A stretch of 64,000 nucleotides of DNA from Thalassobius sp047123305 (GCF_047123305.1 NZ_CP138918.1:1798001-1862000); one strand, 5' to 3'. Counted from the stretch's first letter, positions 16,811-25,545 are shown. Notes: generated from the sequence alone by a model not told the origin. A program made the numbers and translations.

Positions 16811-16911
16811 TTTCAATCCCTTCTTTGGAATGCGAGGATCTGTTTCTTCATTTTGTTGAAAATAGCTTTTCCTGAATGAAAAAATCAATACCTTTGTATT
16901 TAAAGAACTAT

Positions 16912-16954
16912 TTTGCACTTTGCACAAAAATGAAATATTTTTTCAGAAAAATAT
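16912..16954. promoter_or_regulatory. Candidate BhcR operator in the bhcR-bhcA intergenic region
   Basis: An AT-rich 200-base gap holds the tandem repeat TTTGCAC TTTGCAC (16912-16925) and a perfect inverted repeat ATATTTTT-TCAG-AAAAATAT (16935-16954), 56 bases upstream of the bhcA ATG. Both are plausible IclR-type sites; which is the true operator is not known. Confidence 0.5.
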
Positions 16955-17009
16955 GATCCAGTCGGTACATGCCATACTCTTAAGGCAACACGCCATAGGA
17001 GGGCACGCC

Positions 17010-18200
17010 ATGAGCTTTCAGAACCCCGTATTCATCCCCGGTCCCACCAACATGCCCGAAGTGCTGCGCAAAGCCGTAGACATGCCGACGCTGGACCACC
17101 GTTCGCCACTGTTCGGGCAAATCCTGCACCCCGCAATTGCCGGCGTGAAACAGGTGCTGAAGTCTACCGAAGCAGAGGTCTTTATCTTTCCGTCCTCCGG
17201 CACCGGCGGTTGGGAAACCGCACTGACCAATACGTTGAGCGCGGGGGATAAGATCCTTGCGGCGCGCAACGGGATGTTTAGCCATCGCTGGATCGACATG
17301 TGCCAACGTCATGATCTGGACGTCACCATCGTGGAAACACCCTGGGGCGAAGGCCTGCCGGCAGATCGTTACGAAGAAATCCTGACCGCCGACACGAACC
17401 ATGAGATCAAAGCCGTCTTGGCCACCCACAATGAAACCGCCACCGGTGTGAAGTCCGATATTGCGGCGGTACGCCGTGCGCTGGACGCCGCAGGCCACCC
17501 GGCGCTTTTGTTTGTGGATGGCGTCAGCTCCATCGCCTCGATGGACTTCCGCATGGATGAATGGGGCGTGGATGTGGCTGTGACCGGTTCGCAGAAGGGC
17601 TTCATGCTGCCCGCTGGTCTGGCCATTGTTGGCTTCTCGCCGAAAGCGATGGCGGCGATCGAGACTGCCAAACTGCCGCGCACCTTCTTTGACGTGCGTG
17701 ACATGGCCAAGGGCTATGCCAACAATGCGTACCCCTACACCCCCGCTGTGGGTTTGTTGAACGGGCTGAAGCTCAGCTGTGATATGCTGCTGGGGGAAGG
17801 GCTGGAAAACGTCTTTGCCCGTCACAATCGCATTGCCACGGGCGTGCGGGCGGCTGTTGGTGCCTGGGGGCTGGACCTCTGCGCGGTGTCGCCAGACGTC
17901 TATTCGGACAGTGTCAGCGCCATCCGCACCCCGGACGGGTTCAACGCCACCGAGATCGTGACCCTTGCGGCTGAAAAATACGGTGTCGCCTTCGGGGTTG
18001 GACTGGGCGAGGTCGCGGGCAAAGTGTTCCGCATCGGCCACCTGGGCAGCCTGACCGATGTGATGGCGCTCTCCGGTATCGCCACGGCGGAAATGTGCAT
18101 GGTGGATCTGGGCCTCGACATCAAACTGGGTTCGGGCGTTGCCGCGGCTCAGGAATACTACCGCAATCAGGATGCGACCCCTGCCAAGGCTGCGGCCTGA
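17010..18200 (+). CDS. bhcA: L-aspartate:glyoxylate aminotransferase (beta-hydroxyaspartate cycle)
   Basis: 396 residues, class V PLP aminotransferase of the alanine/serine-glyoxylate group. PLP lysine is Lys196 in VTGSQKGFM; the cofactor-binding FPSSGTGGWE (59-68) and LLFVDGVSSIASMDF (167-180) are present. In the cycle it transfers the amino group of aspartate to glyoxylate, giving oxaloacetate and glycine. First gene of bhcABCD, with a GGAGG site six to nine bases before the ATG at 17010; the longer frame upstream lies in the AT-rich promoter. By homology alone it would be called serine-glyoxylate aminotransferase; the cluster decides the role. Confidence 0.92.
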   Translation: MSFQNPVFIPGPTNMPEVLRKAVDMPTLDHRSPLFGQILHPAIAGVKQVLKSTEAEVFIFPSSGTGGWETALTNTLSAGDKILAARNGMFSHRWIDMCQRHDLDVTIVETPWGEGLPADRYEEILTADTNHEIKAVLATHNETATGVKSDIAAVRRALDAAGHPALLFVDGVSSIASMDFRMDEWGVDVAVTGSQKGFMLPAGLAIVGFSPKAMAAIETAKLPRTFFDVRDMAKGYANNAYPYTPAVGLLNGLKLSCDMLLGEGLENVFARHNRIATGVRAAVGAWGLDLCAVSPDVYSDSVSAIRTPDGFNATEIVTLAAEKYGVAFGVGLGEVAGKVFRIGHLGSLTDVMALSGIATAEMCMVDLGLDIKLGSGVAAAQEYYRNQDATPAKAAA

Positions 18201-18225
18201 GGGATCGGAGATGAAGGATAACGCC

Positions 18226-19179
18226 ATGTATATCCCGACTTACGAAGACATGCTGGCCGCACACGAGCGGATCCAACCCTACATCCGGCGCACCCCGGTG
18301 CGGACCTCGGATTTTCTCAACGAGTTGAGCGGGGCGCAGCTGTTCTTCAAATGCGAAAACTTTCAGGAACCGGGCGCCTTTAAGGTGCGCGGGGCCTCCA
18401 ACGCGGTCTTTGGGCTGGATGAGGCGCAGGCTGCCAAGGGTGTGGCCACACACAGCTCTGGCAACCATGCCTCTTGCCTCAGCTACGCGGCGATGAAACG
18501 GGGCATTCCCTGCAACGTGGTGATGCCGCGCACCGCACCGCAAGCCAAGAAAGACACCGTGCGCCGCTATGGTGGCATCATCACCGAATGTGAACCCTCG
18601 ACCTCTTCGCGTGAAGCGACCTTTGCCGAGGTGCAGGCAGAAACGGGTGGCGATTTTGTGCATCCCTACAATGACCCGCGGGTGATTGCGGGGCAGGGCA
18701 CTTGTTCACGCGAGTTTGTGGAGCAGGTCGACGGTCTGGACGCCGTTGTCGCCCCGATTGGCGGCGGCGGCATGATTTCCGGCACCTGTCTGACGCTGGC
18801 AACGCTGGCGCCGGAAACACAGGTGATCGCGGCCGAGCCCGAGCAGGCAGATGACGCCTACCGCAGCTTCAAGGCTGGCCACATCATCGCGGATGATGCG
18901 CCGAAAACCATCGCCGACGGGTTGCTGGTGCCACTGAAGGATCTGACCTGGCACTTCGTGTCGAACCACGTCAGCGAGATCTACACTGCCTCCGAACAGG
19001 AAATCATCGATGCGATGAAACTTATCTGGAAACACCTGCGGGTCGTGATGGAGCCGTCCTCGGCGGTGCCGCTGGCCTGTATTCTGAAAAACAAAGAGGC
19101 CTTCGCCGGTAAGCGCGTTGGTCTGATCGTCACCGGAGGCAACGTCGATCTTGACAAGCTGCCCTGGCTGAACGGCTAA
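18226..19179 (+). CDS. bhcB: Beta-hydroxyaspartate dehydratase
   Basis: 317 residues, fold-type II PLP enzyme of the threonine dehydratase/serine racemase group. PLP lysine is Lys53 in GAFKVRG; asparagine loop THSSGNHASCLSYAA and phosphate-binding PIGGGGMISGTC follow; HPYNDPRVIAGQGT is typical. It dehydrates (2R,3S)-beta-hydroxyaspartate to iminosuccinate. I chose the ATG at 18226 (MYIPTYEDML) because AGGA is well spaced; an ATG 15 bases earlier is possible. No regulatory ACT domain, unlike biosynthetic threonine deaminases. Begins 25 bases after bhcA. Confidence 0.93.
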   Translation: MYIPTYEDMLAAHERIQPYIRRTPVRTSDFLNELSGAQLFFKCENFQEPGAFKVRGASNAVFGLDEAQAAKGVATHSSGNHASCLSYAAMKRGIPCNVVMPRTAPQAKKDTVRRYGGIITECEPSTSSREATFAEVQAETGGDFVHPYNDPRVIAGQGTCSREFVEQVDGLDAVVAPIGGGGMISGTCLTLATLAPETQVIAAEPEQADDAYRSFKAGHIIADDAPKTIADGLLVPLKDLTWHFVSNHVSEIYTASEQEIIDAMKLIWKHLRVVMEPSSAVPLACILKNKEAFAGKRVGLIVTGGNVDLDKLPWLNG

Positions 19180-19199
19180 AATGTAAGGGGAAAAGGAAA

Positions 19200-20363
19200 A
19201 TGAACGTGCAAACTGATCTGTCGAAAATGATCGTGGGCTATGATGTTCCGGCGCTGCCGGGCATGGATGAGGCCGATATTCAGACCCCGGCGCTGGTGCT
19301 AGACCTGGACGCGCTTGAGCGCAACATCAAGAAGATGGGTGACTATGCGGCGGCGCATGGGATGCGTCACCGGGTACATGGCAAGATGCACAAGTCGGTG
19401 GATGTGGCCAAGCTGCAGGAACGTCTGGGCGGCGCAGTTGGCGTCTGCTGCCAGAAGGTTTCCGAAGCCGAAGTGTTCGTCCGCGGTGGCATCAAGGATG
19501 TTTTGGTGTCGAACCAGGTGCGCGATGCAGCCAAGATCGACCGGCTGGCACAGCTGCCGACGCTGGGCAGCAGGATCATCGTCTGCGTTGACGACTTGGC
19601 CAATGTTGCCGAACTGTCGGCGGCAGCGCAGAAACACGGCACCCAGCTGGAGGTCTTTATCGAGATCGACTGTGGCGCGGGCCGCTGTGGTGTGACCACC
19701 ACCGAAGCGGTTGTCGAGATTGCCAAAGCAGTTGTCGCGGCCGAAGGGCTGAAATTCACAGGCATTCAGGCCTACCAAGGCGCTATGCAGCACATGGACA
19801 GCTATGAGGACCGCAAGGCCAAGCTGGACGTGGCCATTGCTCAGGTGAAAGATGCGGTTGCAGGCCTGAAAGCAGAAGGCATCGACTGTGAACTGGTTTC
19901 GGGCGGCGGCACGGGGTCCTACTATTTCGAAAGCAACTCGGGCGTTTACAACGAGCTGCAGTGTGGGTCCTACGCCTTCATGGATGCAGATTATGGCCGG
20001 ATCCTCGATAAGGACGGCAAGCGCATCGATCAGGGTGAATGGGAAAACGCCTTCTTCATTCTGACCCAGGTGATGAGCCACGCGAAGGTCGACAAAGCCA
20101 TTGTGGACGCTGGCCTGAAGGCCCAGTCGGTCGACAGCGGCCTGCCGATGATCTTTGGCCGTGATGACGTGGAATACGTGAAATGCTCGGATGAGCACGG
20201 TGTTGTGGCTGATCCCGACGGCAAGCTGGCCGTGGGCGACAAGCTGCGCCTGGTGCCCGGACACTGTGATCCGACCGCCAACGTACACGACTGGTATGTC
20301 GGTGTGCGCAACGGAAAGGTCGAAACCCTTTGGCCTGTCTCCGCACGCGGTAAGGCCTACTGA
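19200..20363 (+). CDS. bhcC: Beta-hydroxyaspartate aldolase
   Basis: 387 residues, D-threonine-aldolase-like alanine-racemase-fold PLP enzyme. The cofactor lysine is in RVHGKMHKS (Lys62), the barrel shows QTPALVLDLDALERNI, EVFIEIDCGAGRCGV and ELVSGGGTGSY, and the C-terminal domain has LVPGHCDPTANVHDWYVG with metal-binding His and Cys/Asp as in D-threonine aldolases that need Mg or Mn. It condenses glycine with glyoxylate to beta-hydroxyaspartate, the carbon-joining step of the cycle. AAGGGGAAAAGG precedes the ATG. Confidence 0.93.
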   Translation: MNVQTDLSKMIVGYDVPALPGMDEADIQTPALVLDLDALERNIKKMGDYAAAHGMRHRVHGKMHKSVDVAKLQERLGGAVGVCCQKVSEAEVFVRGGIKDVLVSNQVRDAAKIDRLAQLPTLGSRIIVCVDDLANVAELSAAAQKHGTQLEVFIEIDCGAGRCGVTTTEAVVEIAKAVVAAEGLKFTGIQAYQGAMQHMDSYEDRKAKLDVAIAQVKDAVAGLKAEGIDCELVSGGGTGSYYFESNSGVYNELQCGSYAFMDADYGRILDKDGKRIDQGEWENAFFILTQVMSHAKVDKAIVDAGLKAQSVDSGLPMIFGRDDVEYVKCSDEHGVVADPDGKLAVGDKLRLVPGHCDPTANVHDWYVGVRNGKVETLWPVSARGKAY

Positions 20364-20376
20364 TCCCCTTCCTCCT

Positions 20377-20413
20377 GGCGGAGCTTCGCGACCCTCCCAT
20401 CGCGGGTTCCGCC
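20377..20413 (+). other. Intercistronic hairpin between bhcC and bhcD
   Basis: Arms GGCGGA (20377-20382) with TCCGCC (20408-20413) and inner arms CGCGA with TCGCG form a strong stem; GGTCTTTT follows. It could be a partial terminator or an RNA-stability element setting bhcD dosage. Confidence 0.6.
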
Positions 20414-20446
20414 GGTCTTTTGGGATCAAACTCGTAAGGAAAACAA

Positions 20447-21412
20447 ATGCATATCGTTCCCGAACGTGACATCGCGGATCTGATGACCCGCGCCGCCGCT
20501 TTTGACGCGGTGGAAAAAGTCTTTGCCGCAATGGCGGCCAAGGACGCCTATAACTTCCCTGTCATTCGCGAGGCCATTGGCCATGAAGATGCGCTTTATG
20601 GTTTCAAGGGCGGCTTTGACCGTGCCGGCGCGACCCTCGGTCTGAAAGCAGGCGGCTACTGGCCCAACAATCTGGAAAAACGCGGGCTGATCAATCACCA
20701 GTCCACCGTTTTCCTGTTCGATCCAGACACCGGCAAAGTCTCGGCCATGGTGGGGGGCAACCTGTTGACCGCCCTGCGGACGGCGGCGGCGTCTTCTGTT
20801 TCGATCAAACATCTGGCACGCGAAGATTCCAAAATCATCGGCATGGTGGGCGCGGGGCATCAGGCCACGTTCCAACTGCGCGCCGCGCTGGAACAGCGCA
20901 GCTTTGAAAAGGTGATCGGCTGGAACCTGCACCCTGAAATGCTGCCCAATCTGGAAAAGGTTGCGTCGGAGGCGGGGCTGCCGTTTGAAGCGGTTGATCT
21001 GCCCGGTCTGAAAGAGGCTGATGTCATCATCACCATCACCTCTTCCTTTGATCCGATTGTCCTGTCCGAGCACATTAGCGAAGGCACACATATCGCCTGC
21101 ATGGGCACCGATACAGTTGGAAAACAAGAGGTTGCAGCGGATCTTTTGACCCGTGCCACGGTCTTCACCGATGAGGTGGCGCAATCCACCACCCTTGGCG
21201 AAGCGCAACATGCGGTGGCGAATGGATCTCTGAAGCCGGAACAGATCACCCAGTTGGGCGCTGTCATCAACGGCATTCACGGGGGCCGGACCTCGGACGG
21301 TGAGGTGACCTTGTTTGATGGCACCGGCGTTGGGCTGCAGGATCTTGCTGTGGCTTCCAGCGTGGTGGATCTGGCGATCGAAAAAGGCACCGCGATTGAG
21401 GTGGACTTCTAA
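20447..21412 (+). CDS. bhcD: Iminosuccinate reductase
   Basis: 321 residues of the ornithine cyclodeaminase/mu-crystallin family. It has the dinucleotide fold GMVGAGHQATFQLRAAL (about residues 138-154) and the family lysine/arginine region KGGFDRAGATLGLKAGGYW, with HGGRTSDGEVTLFDGTGVGLQD near the end. It reduces iminosuccinate to L-aspartate with NADH, closing the cycle so that aspartate can again donate its amino group to glyoxylate. 83 bases from bhcC, with AAGGAA upstream. Confidence 0.92.
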   Translation: MHIVPERDIADLMTRAAAFDAVEKVFAAMAAKDAYNFPVIREAIGHEDALYGFKGGFDRAGATLGLKAGGYWPNNLEKRGLINHQSTVFLFDPDTGKVSAMVGGNLLTALRTAAASSVSIKHLAREDSKIIGMVGAGHQATFQLRAALEQRSFEKVIGWNLHPEMLPNLEKVASEAGLPFEAVDLPGLKEADVIITITSSFDPIVLSEHISEGTHIACMGTDTVGKQEVAADLLTRATVFTDEVAQSTTLGEAQHAVANGSLKPEQITQLGAVINGIHGGRTSDGEVTLFDGTGVGLQDLAVASSVVDLAIEKGTAIEVDF

Positions 21413-21937
21413 GTGAGCCTTCTGCGCAAGGTCATAACTTCCGAGCAAGGGCGGGTGTCTCATCAGCCCTTGCCCGCCTTGCAGGGCACTGATGGGAACT
21501 GGCACGCATTGTCGGCGCTGCAGGGTTTGACGGTGTTGTTCACCTGTCCACGTCCAACGCCCCCGAATGTGCCCCAAGTCCCGGGCTGGATTCAGGTCGG
21601 GCGCCATTTGCCGCTTGCGCCGCAGGCGCGGGCCTTTGCCGCTGTGTTGCATGAGTTACAGGCGGCAGGCGTCGCGCAGATTTTCGGGATTTCAACCTCT
21701 GGCCATGCCGAACAGAAACAACTGGTGAAACGGGCACGTTTGCCGTTCCACTTCTTGTCGGATCAGCAGCTCCGGCTTGCTGCGAAGCTGAACCTCCCGA
21801 CGTTTGAAGTGGAAGGCCAAACCCTGCTGGAGCGGGGCGCAATGATCCTGCGCGATGGCGCAGTTCAAACCCATTTCCACCCTATTCTGGCCCCCGAGCG
21901 CAGCCCCTCCGAAGTGTTGAACTGGCTGAAAGGCTAA
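21413..21937 (+). CDS. Peroxiredoxin-like (redoxin-fold) protein lacking the peroxidatic cysteine
   Basis: 174 residues; the GTG start follows the bhcD stop with no gap, so translation is likely coupled. The C-terminal half fits AhpC/TSA-like redoxins (IFGISTSGHAEQKQLVKRARLPFHFLSDQQLRL, LNLPTFEVEGQTLLERGAMILRDGAV, SPSEVLNWLKG). The loop that in relatives holds GCTPQSC reads VGRHLPLAPQARAF here, and the only cysteine is Cys45 in LFTCPRPTP, at a strand position usually occupied by an aromatic residue. It is therefore unlikely to act as a normal thiol peroxidase. Role in the cluster unknown. Confidence 0.65.
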   Translation: MSLLRKVITSEQGRVSHQPLPALQGTDGNWHALSALQGLTVLFTCPRPTPPNVPQVPGWIQVGRHLPLAPQARAFAAVLHELQAAGVAQIFGISTSGHAEQKQLVKRARLPFHFLSDQQLRLAAKLNLPTFEVEGQTLLERGAMILRDGAVQTHFHPILAPERSPSEVLNWLKG

Positions 21938-21952
21938 ACACCTTTACGGGCG

Positions 21953-22861
21953 CTACGGGCGCGGCATGGTTGCCTGAATATGCTCGACCATAAAGTCGAT
22001 GAAAAGACGGGCCTTTGGATCCTGCCGACGACGGTGCATATAAAGGCAAGCCAGCTGGATCGGGACCGGCGGCTCTTCTGGCAGAACAGGCACCAACCGG
22101 CCTTCGGACAGATGCTCTGAAATCTCGAAAACCGGTTTCATAACAATGCCATGACCCTCAAGCGCCCAATGGGTCAGAACTTCGCCGTGATCGGTTTCAA
22201 ACGGACCGGTGACGGGGACACGTTGCACCCCGTTTGGGCCCTCCAACGGCCATTGAAATTCTGGTGCACCGGGGTAGCGCAGGTTGAGGCAGTCATGGGC
22301 GTCGGTGCGCAGTTCATCACTGTGTTGCGGCTGACCCATCCGCTCCAAATAGGCGGGCGCGGCGCAAAGCACGCGGGGGCAGTCGGTGATCTTGCGGATC
22401 CGCAGGTTGCTGTCCTCGGGCAGGCCAAGGAAGAAGGCCGCATCCAGACCTTCTGCGGCCAGATCCAGCTTGCGATCGGACAGACGCAGGCGAATGTTGA
22501 TCAGCGGGTAAGCGGCTTTGAATTTCGGCACGGCAGGGGCAATAAACCGCTGGCCCACCCCTAGCGGCGCCGCCACATAAAGCGTGCCACGCGGGCTGTC
22601 GGTGATGTCGGAAATGTCCGCCTCGGCCTCTTCCACCGCTTCCAGAATTTTGCCTGCCCCCTGATAGAAGGTCTTGCCCTGTTCGGTTGGGGTCAACGTG
22701 CGGGTGGTGCGGTGAAACAGTCGGACGCCCAGATGATCCTCCAGCTGTGAAATCCGGCTGGAGGCCACAGCCGCAGAGACCCGAAGATCCCGCGCGGCGG
22801 CGGACATGTTGCCCAACTCGTAAACGCGGGCGAAGGTGCGGATATTGTCGAGATAGGCCAT
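21953..22861 (-). CDS. LysR-family transcriptional regulator
   Basis: 302 residues: N-terminal helix-turn-helix (YLDNIRTFARVYELGNMSAAARDLRVSAAVASSRISQLEDHLGVRLFHRTTRTLTPTEQG) and a type 2 periplasmic-binding effector domain. Converges with the bhc cluster and lies behind a second, related LysR gene on the same strand; the two share the SRISQLE/ASKRIKELE type HTH and the PLGVGQRFIAP/PLGVGRRIIAP segment, suggesting an old tandem duplication. Target genes unknown; the xdh operon is a candidate. Confidence 0.9.
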   Translation of the reverse strand: MAYLDNIRTFARVYELGNMSAAARDLRVSAAVASSRISQLEDHLGVRLFHRTTRTLTPTEQGKTFYQGAGKILEAVEEAEADISDITDSPRGTLYVAAPLGVGQRFIAPAVPKFKAAYPLINIRLRLSDRKLDLAAEGLDAAFFLGLPEDSNLRIRKITDCPRVLCAAPAYLERMGQPQHSDELRTDAHDCLNLRYPGAPEFQWPLEGPNGVQRVPVTGPFETDHGEVLTHWALEGHGIVMKPVFEISEHLSEGRLVPVLPEEPPVPIQLACLYMHRRRQDPKARLFIDFMVEHIQATMPRP

Positions 22862-22942
22862 GATTGTGCGGCTTTCCCTGAAAGTCAGTGAGTGTCTTTT
22901 AGCTATACCGGATAATCCCCACCGCTGCCAGAGCGTGAAAGC

Positions 22943-23848
22943 CTAGGTGTCCGACACAGCTTTTTGGCCCATCTCGGTCATGAAATCCACAAAGGCGCGG
23001 ATCTTGGGATCCTGGAATTTGCGGTGCGGATAGAGACAGCCAAAGATCGAAGCTGAGGGCGGGGTGTCGGTCATGACCTCAACCAAATCGCCGTTTTGCA
23101 AATGGCGCACGATGTCGAACCGCGGTTTGTTGGCTATCCCATGTCCCGCCAACGCCCATTCGGTCAGCACGTCACTGTCGTCGGCGTCAAACTTGCCCGA
23201 GACCTCCAGTTTGCGCAGGCCGTTTTTGGTTTGCAATTGCCAAAAGTATTCCGGCGAACGGGGATAGCGCAGCAGCAGGCAGTTGTGGTTTTTCAGCAGG
23301 TCCTGCGGGCTCTCTGGCACGCCGTGTTCCGAGATGTAGGACGGCGCGGCGACAAGCACACGCTCGACTTCGGAAATCCGACGCAGTTTGAGGTTTGAAT
23401 CCTTTGGTGTGCCGACAAAAAAAGCTACGTCTAGGCGTTCGCTCATCATATCAATGGCGCGGTCCGACAGGCGCATTTGCACCTCGGTTTCGGGGTAGGC
23501 TTTGACAAATTCCGGCACCAGCGGCGCGATGATCCGACGCCCGACCCCCAAGGGGGCTGTGACCCGTATCACGCCACGCGGCGTGTCCGAAAAATTGGCG
23601 ACCACCGCCTCGGCCTCATCAAGCGAATCGAGGACCTTCTTGGCCTGTTCGTAGAACATCTGCCCCACTTCGGTCGGGATAATCGACCGCGTGGTGCGGT
23701 TGAACAGCCGGACCCCCAACCGCGCCTCCAGCTCTTTGATCCGTTTTGAGGCCACAGCCGGTGTCAAGCGCAGATCGCGCCCGCCGGAGGTAATGCTGCC
23801 CAATTCGACGACGCGCGCAAACACCCGAAGGCTTTCAATATAGGGCAT
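22943..23848 (-). CDS. LysR-family regulator divergent from the xanthine dehydrogenase operon
   Basis: 301 residues with HTH region PYIESLRVFARVVELGSITSGGRDLRLTPAVASKRIKELEARLGVRLFNRTTRS and a LysR substrate domain. Its divergent position next to xdhA makes it the likely activator or repressor of the purine operon, as LysR proteins usually control the gene across the shared promoter. It resembles the LysR at 21953-22861 along its length. Effector not known; hypoxanthine, xanthine or urate would fit. Confidence 0.9.
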   Translation of the reverse strand: MPYIESLRVFARVVELGSITSGGRDLRLTPAVASKRIKELEARLGVRLFNRTTRSIIPTEVGQMFYEQAKKVLDSLDEAEAVVANFSDTPRGVIRVTAPLGVGRRIIAPLVPEFVKAYPETEVQMRLSDRAIDMMSERLDVAFFVGTPKDSNLKLRRISEVERVLVAAPSYISEHGVPESPQDLLKNHNCLLLRYPRSPEYFWQLQTKNGLRKLEVSGKFDADDSDVLTEWALAGHGIANKPRFDIVRHLQNGDLVEVMTDTPPSASIFGCLYPHRKFQDPKIRAFVDFMTEMGQKAVSDT

Positions 23849-23944
23849 TTTTTCGGTCTCCTAACCGTGTGATAGGTGGGCTGAGGCTGTCTGCATTGAC
23901 CCATTGCCCGATCTCATAGCGAAGGGATGCTTCGATGGGCAGGG

Positions 23945-24016
23945 TATCATTATCAACAGATTGTAGAAAGTATTTAGCCGATAGCGTCATATTCATTGAT
24001 AGTGTGGAGTGATAAT
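23945..24016. promoter_or_regulatory. Repeated TATCA/TGATA elements in the LysR-xdhA promoter
   Basis: TATCA and ATTATCA (23945-23955) face TGATA (23997-24001) and TGATAAT (24010-24016) in inverted orientation in an otherwise AT-rich gap of 222 bases. These could be LysR binding half-sites. No consensus confirms it. Confidence 0.35.
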
Positions 24017-24070
24017 TTTGACCAAATGCCGCACCCGCGCGTTCGGGTGGCCACGCAGTCGGAGGAAGTG

Positions 24071-25531
24071 ATGGAATTGCGCAGCGATATTCGGTTTTTG
24101 TTGAACGGGCGGGCGGTGAGCGTGCCTTCGGTTTCGGCCAGTCAGACCCTTCTGGATTTCCTGCGTCTTGAGCAGCGCCTTACCGGCACCAAGGAAGGCT
24201 GCGCCGAAGGGGACTGCGGCGCCTGCACCGTACTGGTTGGGCGCCTGTCCGGCGATGGATTGAAATATGAGGCGGTGAACGCCTGTATCCGTTTCCTGGC
24301 CTCGCTGGATGGGTGTCACATCGTGACAGTTGAGCATATCCGCGGCGCGGATGGCGGTTTGCATCCGGTGCAGCAGGCCATGGTGGAGTTTCACGGCTCG
24401 CAGTGTGGTTTCTGTACCCCCGGCTTTGTCATGTCGCTTTATGCGCTGTGGATGGAAACGCCCGAGCCGACGGAAAAACAGGTTGAGGTCGCTTTGCAGG
24501 GCAACCTCTGCCGATGCACCGGCTATGAGCCGATCATCAAGGCCGCTGTAGCGGTCAGCCGCTATGGCACCCCGTCTTCGGACTATCTGAACGAAACCCG
24601 TGACGGGATCGTGGCCGAGTTGAAAGTGCTGAAAGATGGCAAACGGGTTGTGACCGGCCCCGCCGAAAATCAGGCGATTGTACCCGCAGATCTGGATGAT
24701 TTCGCCGAAGTTCTGGTGCAGAACCCGCAGGCGACCATTGTGGCAGGTGCCACGGATGTGGGTCTGTGGGTCACCAAGTTTCTGAAACCGATCAGCCCGG
24801 CGATCCACATCAACCTGCTGGATCAGCTGAAGCAAATCGAAATGACCGAGGCGGGCATCACCTTGGGTGCAGGGGTCAGCTATTCGGACTTCCTGCCGAT
24901 GGTTAAGGCGCATTTCCCCTTCATGCTGGATTACTGGAACCGCATCGCTGGCTGGCAGGTCCGCAATATGGGCACCGTCGGGGGCAACATCGCCAATGGT
25001 TCGCCCATCGGGGACACGCCGCCGATCCTGATTGCTCTGAATGCGTCGATCACCCTGCGCCGTGGCGCAGAACGTCGTGTGCTGCCGCTGGAGGATTACT
25101 TCATCGACTATGGCAAGCAGGACCTGCGCGAGGGGGAGTTCCTGGAAAGCGTCCAGATCCCGCTGCCTGCAAAAGGCCAGATCAACGCGGCCTACAAAAT
25201 CTCAAAACGCCGGGACGAAGATATCTCGGCGGTGGCGGCTGGTATCTGTGTTACAGTGGACGGCGACAAGATCACGGCAGCGCGGATCGCGCTGGGGGGC
25301 ATGGCGGCGACCCCGAAACGGGCCGCAGAGGCAGAGGCCGCTTTGGTCGGCCAGCCGTTCACCGCAGCCAGCTTTGACGCCGCAGCCGAAGCCATGGCTA
25401 AGGACTTCGCCCCGCTTACCGATTGGCGTGCCTCGTCCGAATATCGCATGAAGTCCGCGCAGAACCTGCTGCGCCGGTTCTTCCTTGAACAAGATGACGC
25501 GACCGCGATGCCGGTCCGCCTGAACGCGTGA
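24071..25531 (+). CDS. xdhA: Xanthine dehydrogenase small subunit (iron-sulfur and FAD)
   Basis: 486 residues. N-terminal plant-type 2Fe-2S domain with Cys44, Cys49, Cys52 (KEGCAEGDCGACTV), second 2Fe-2S domain with CGFCTPGF and GNLCRCTGYEPI, then an FAD domain (TIVAGATDVGLWVTK; NMGTVGGNIANGSPIGDTPP). It carries electrons from the molybdenum site in XdhB to NAD. I set the start at 24071 because GGAGGAAG lies six bases before; the frame upstream is promoter. Forms the operon xdhA-xdhB-xdhC, with xdhB starting 14 bases later. Confidence 0.95.
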   Translation: MELRSDIRFLLNGRAVSVPSVSASQTLLDFLRLEQRLTGTKEGCAEGDCGACTVLVGRLSGDGLKYEAVNACIRFLASLDGCHIVTVEHIRGADGGLHPVQQAMVEFHGSQCGFCTPGFVMSLYALWMETPEPTEKQVEVALQGNLCRCTGYEPIIKAAVAVSRYGTPSSDYLNETRDGIVAELKVLKDGKRVVTGPAENQAIVPADLDDFAEVLVQNPQATIVAGATDVGLWVTKFLKPISPAIHINLLDQLKQIEMTEAGITLGAGVSYSDFLPMVKAHFPFMLDYWNRIAGWQVRNMGTVGGNIANGSPIGDTPPILIALNASITLRRGAERRVLPLEDYFIDYGKQDLREGEFLESVQIPLPAKGQINAAYKISKRRDEDISAVAAGICVTVDGDKITAARIALGGMAATPKRAAEAEAALVGQPFTAASFDAAAEAMAKDFAPLTDWRASSEYRMKSAQNLLRRFFLEQDDATAMPVRLNA

Positions 25532-25545
25532 AGGGAGGCGCGATC

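Noticed and set aside
18226..19179. Annotation of bhcB as biosynthetic threonine dehydratase
   Set aside because: It lacks the regulatory C-terminal domain and is located inside the bhc gene order.
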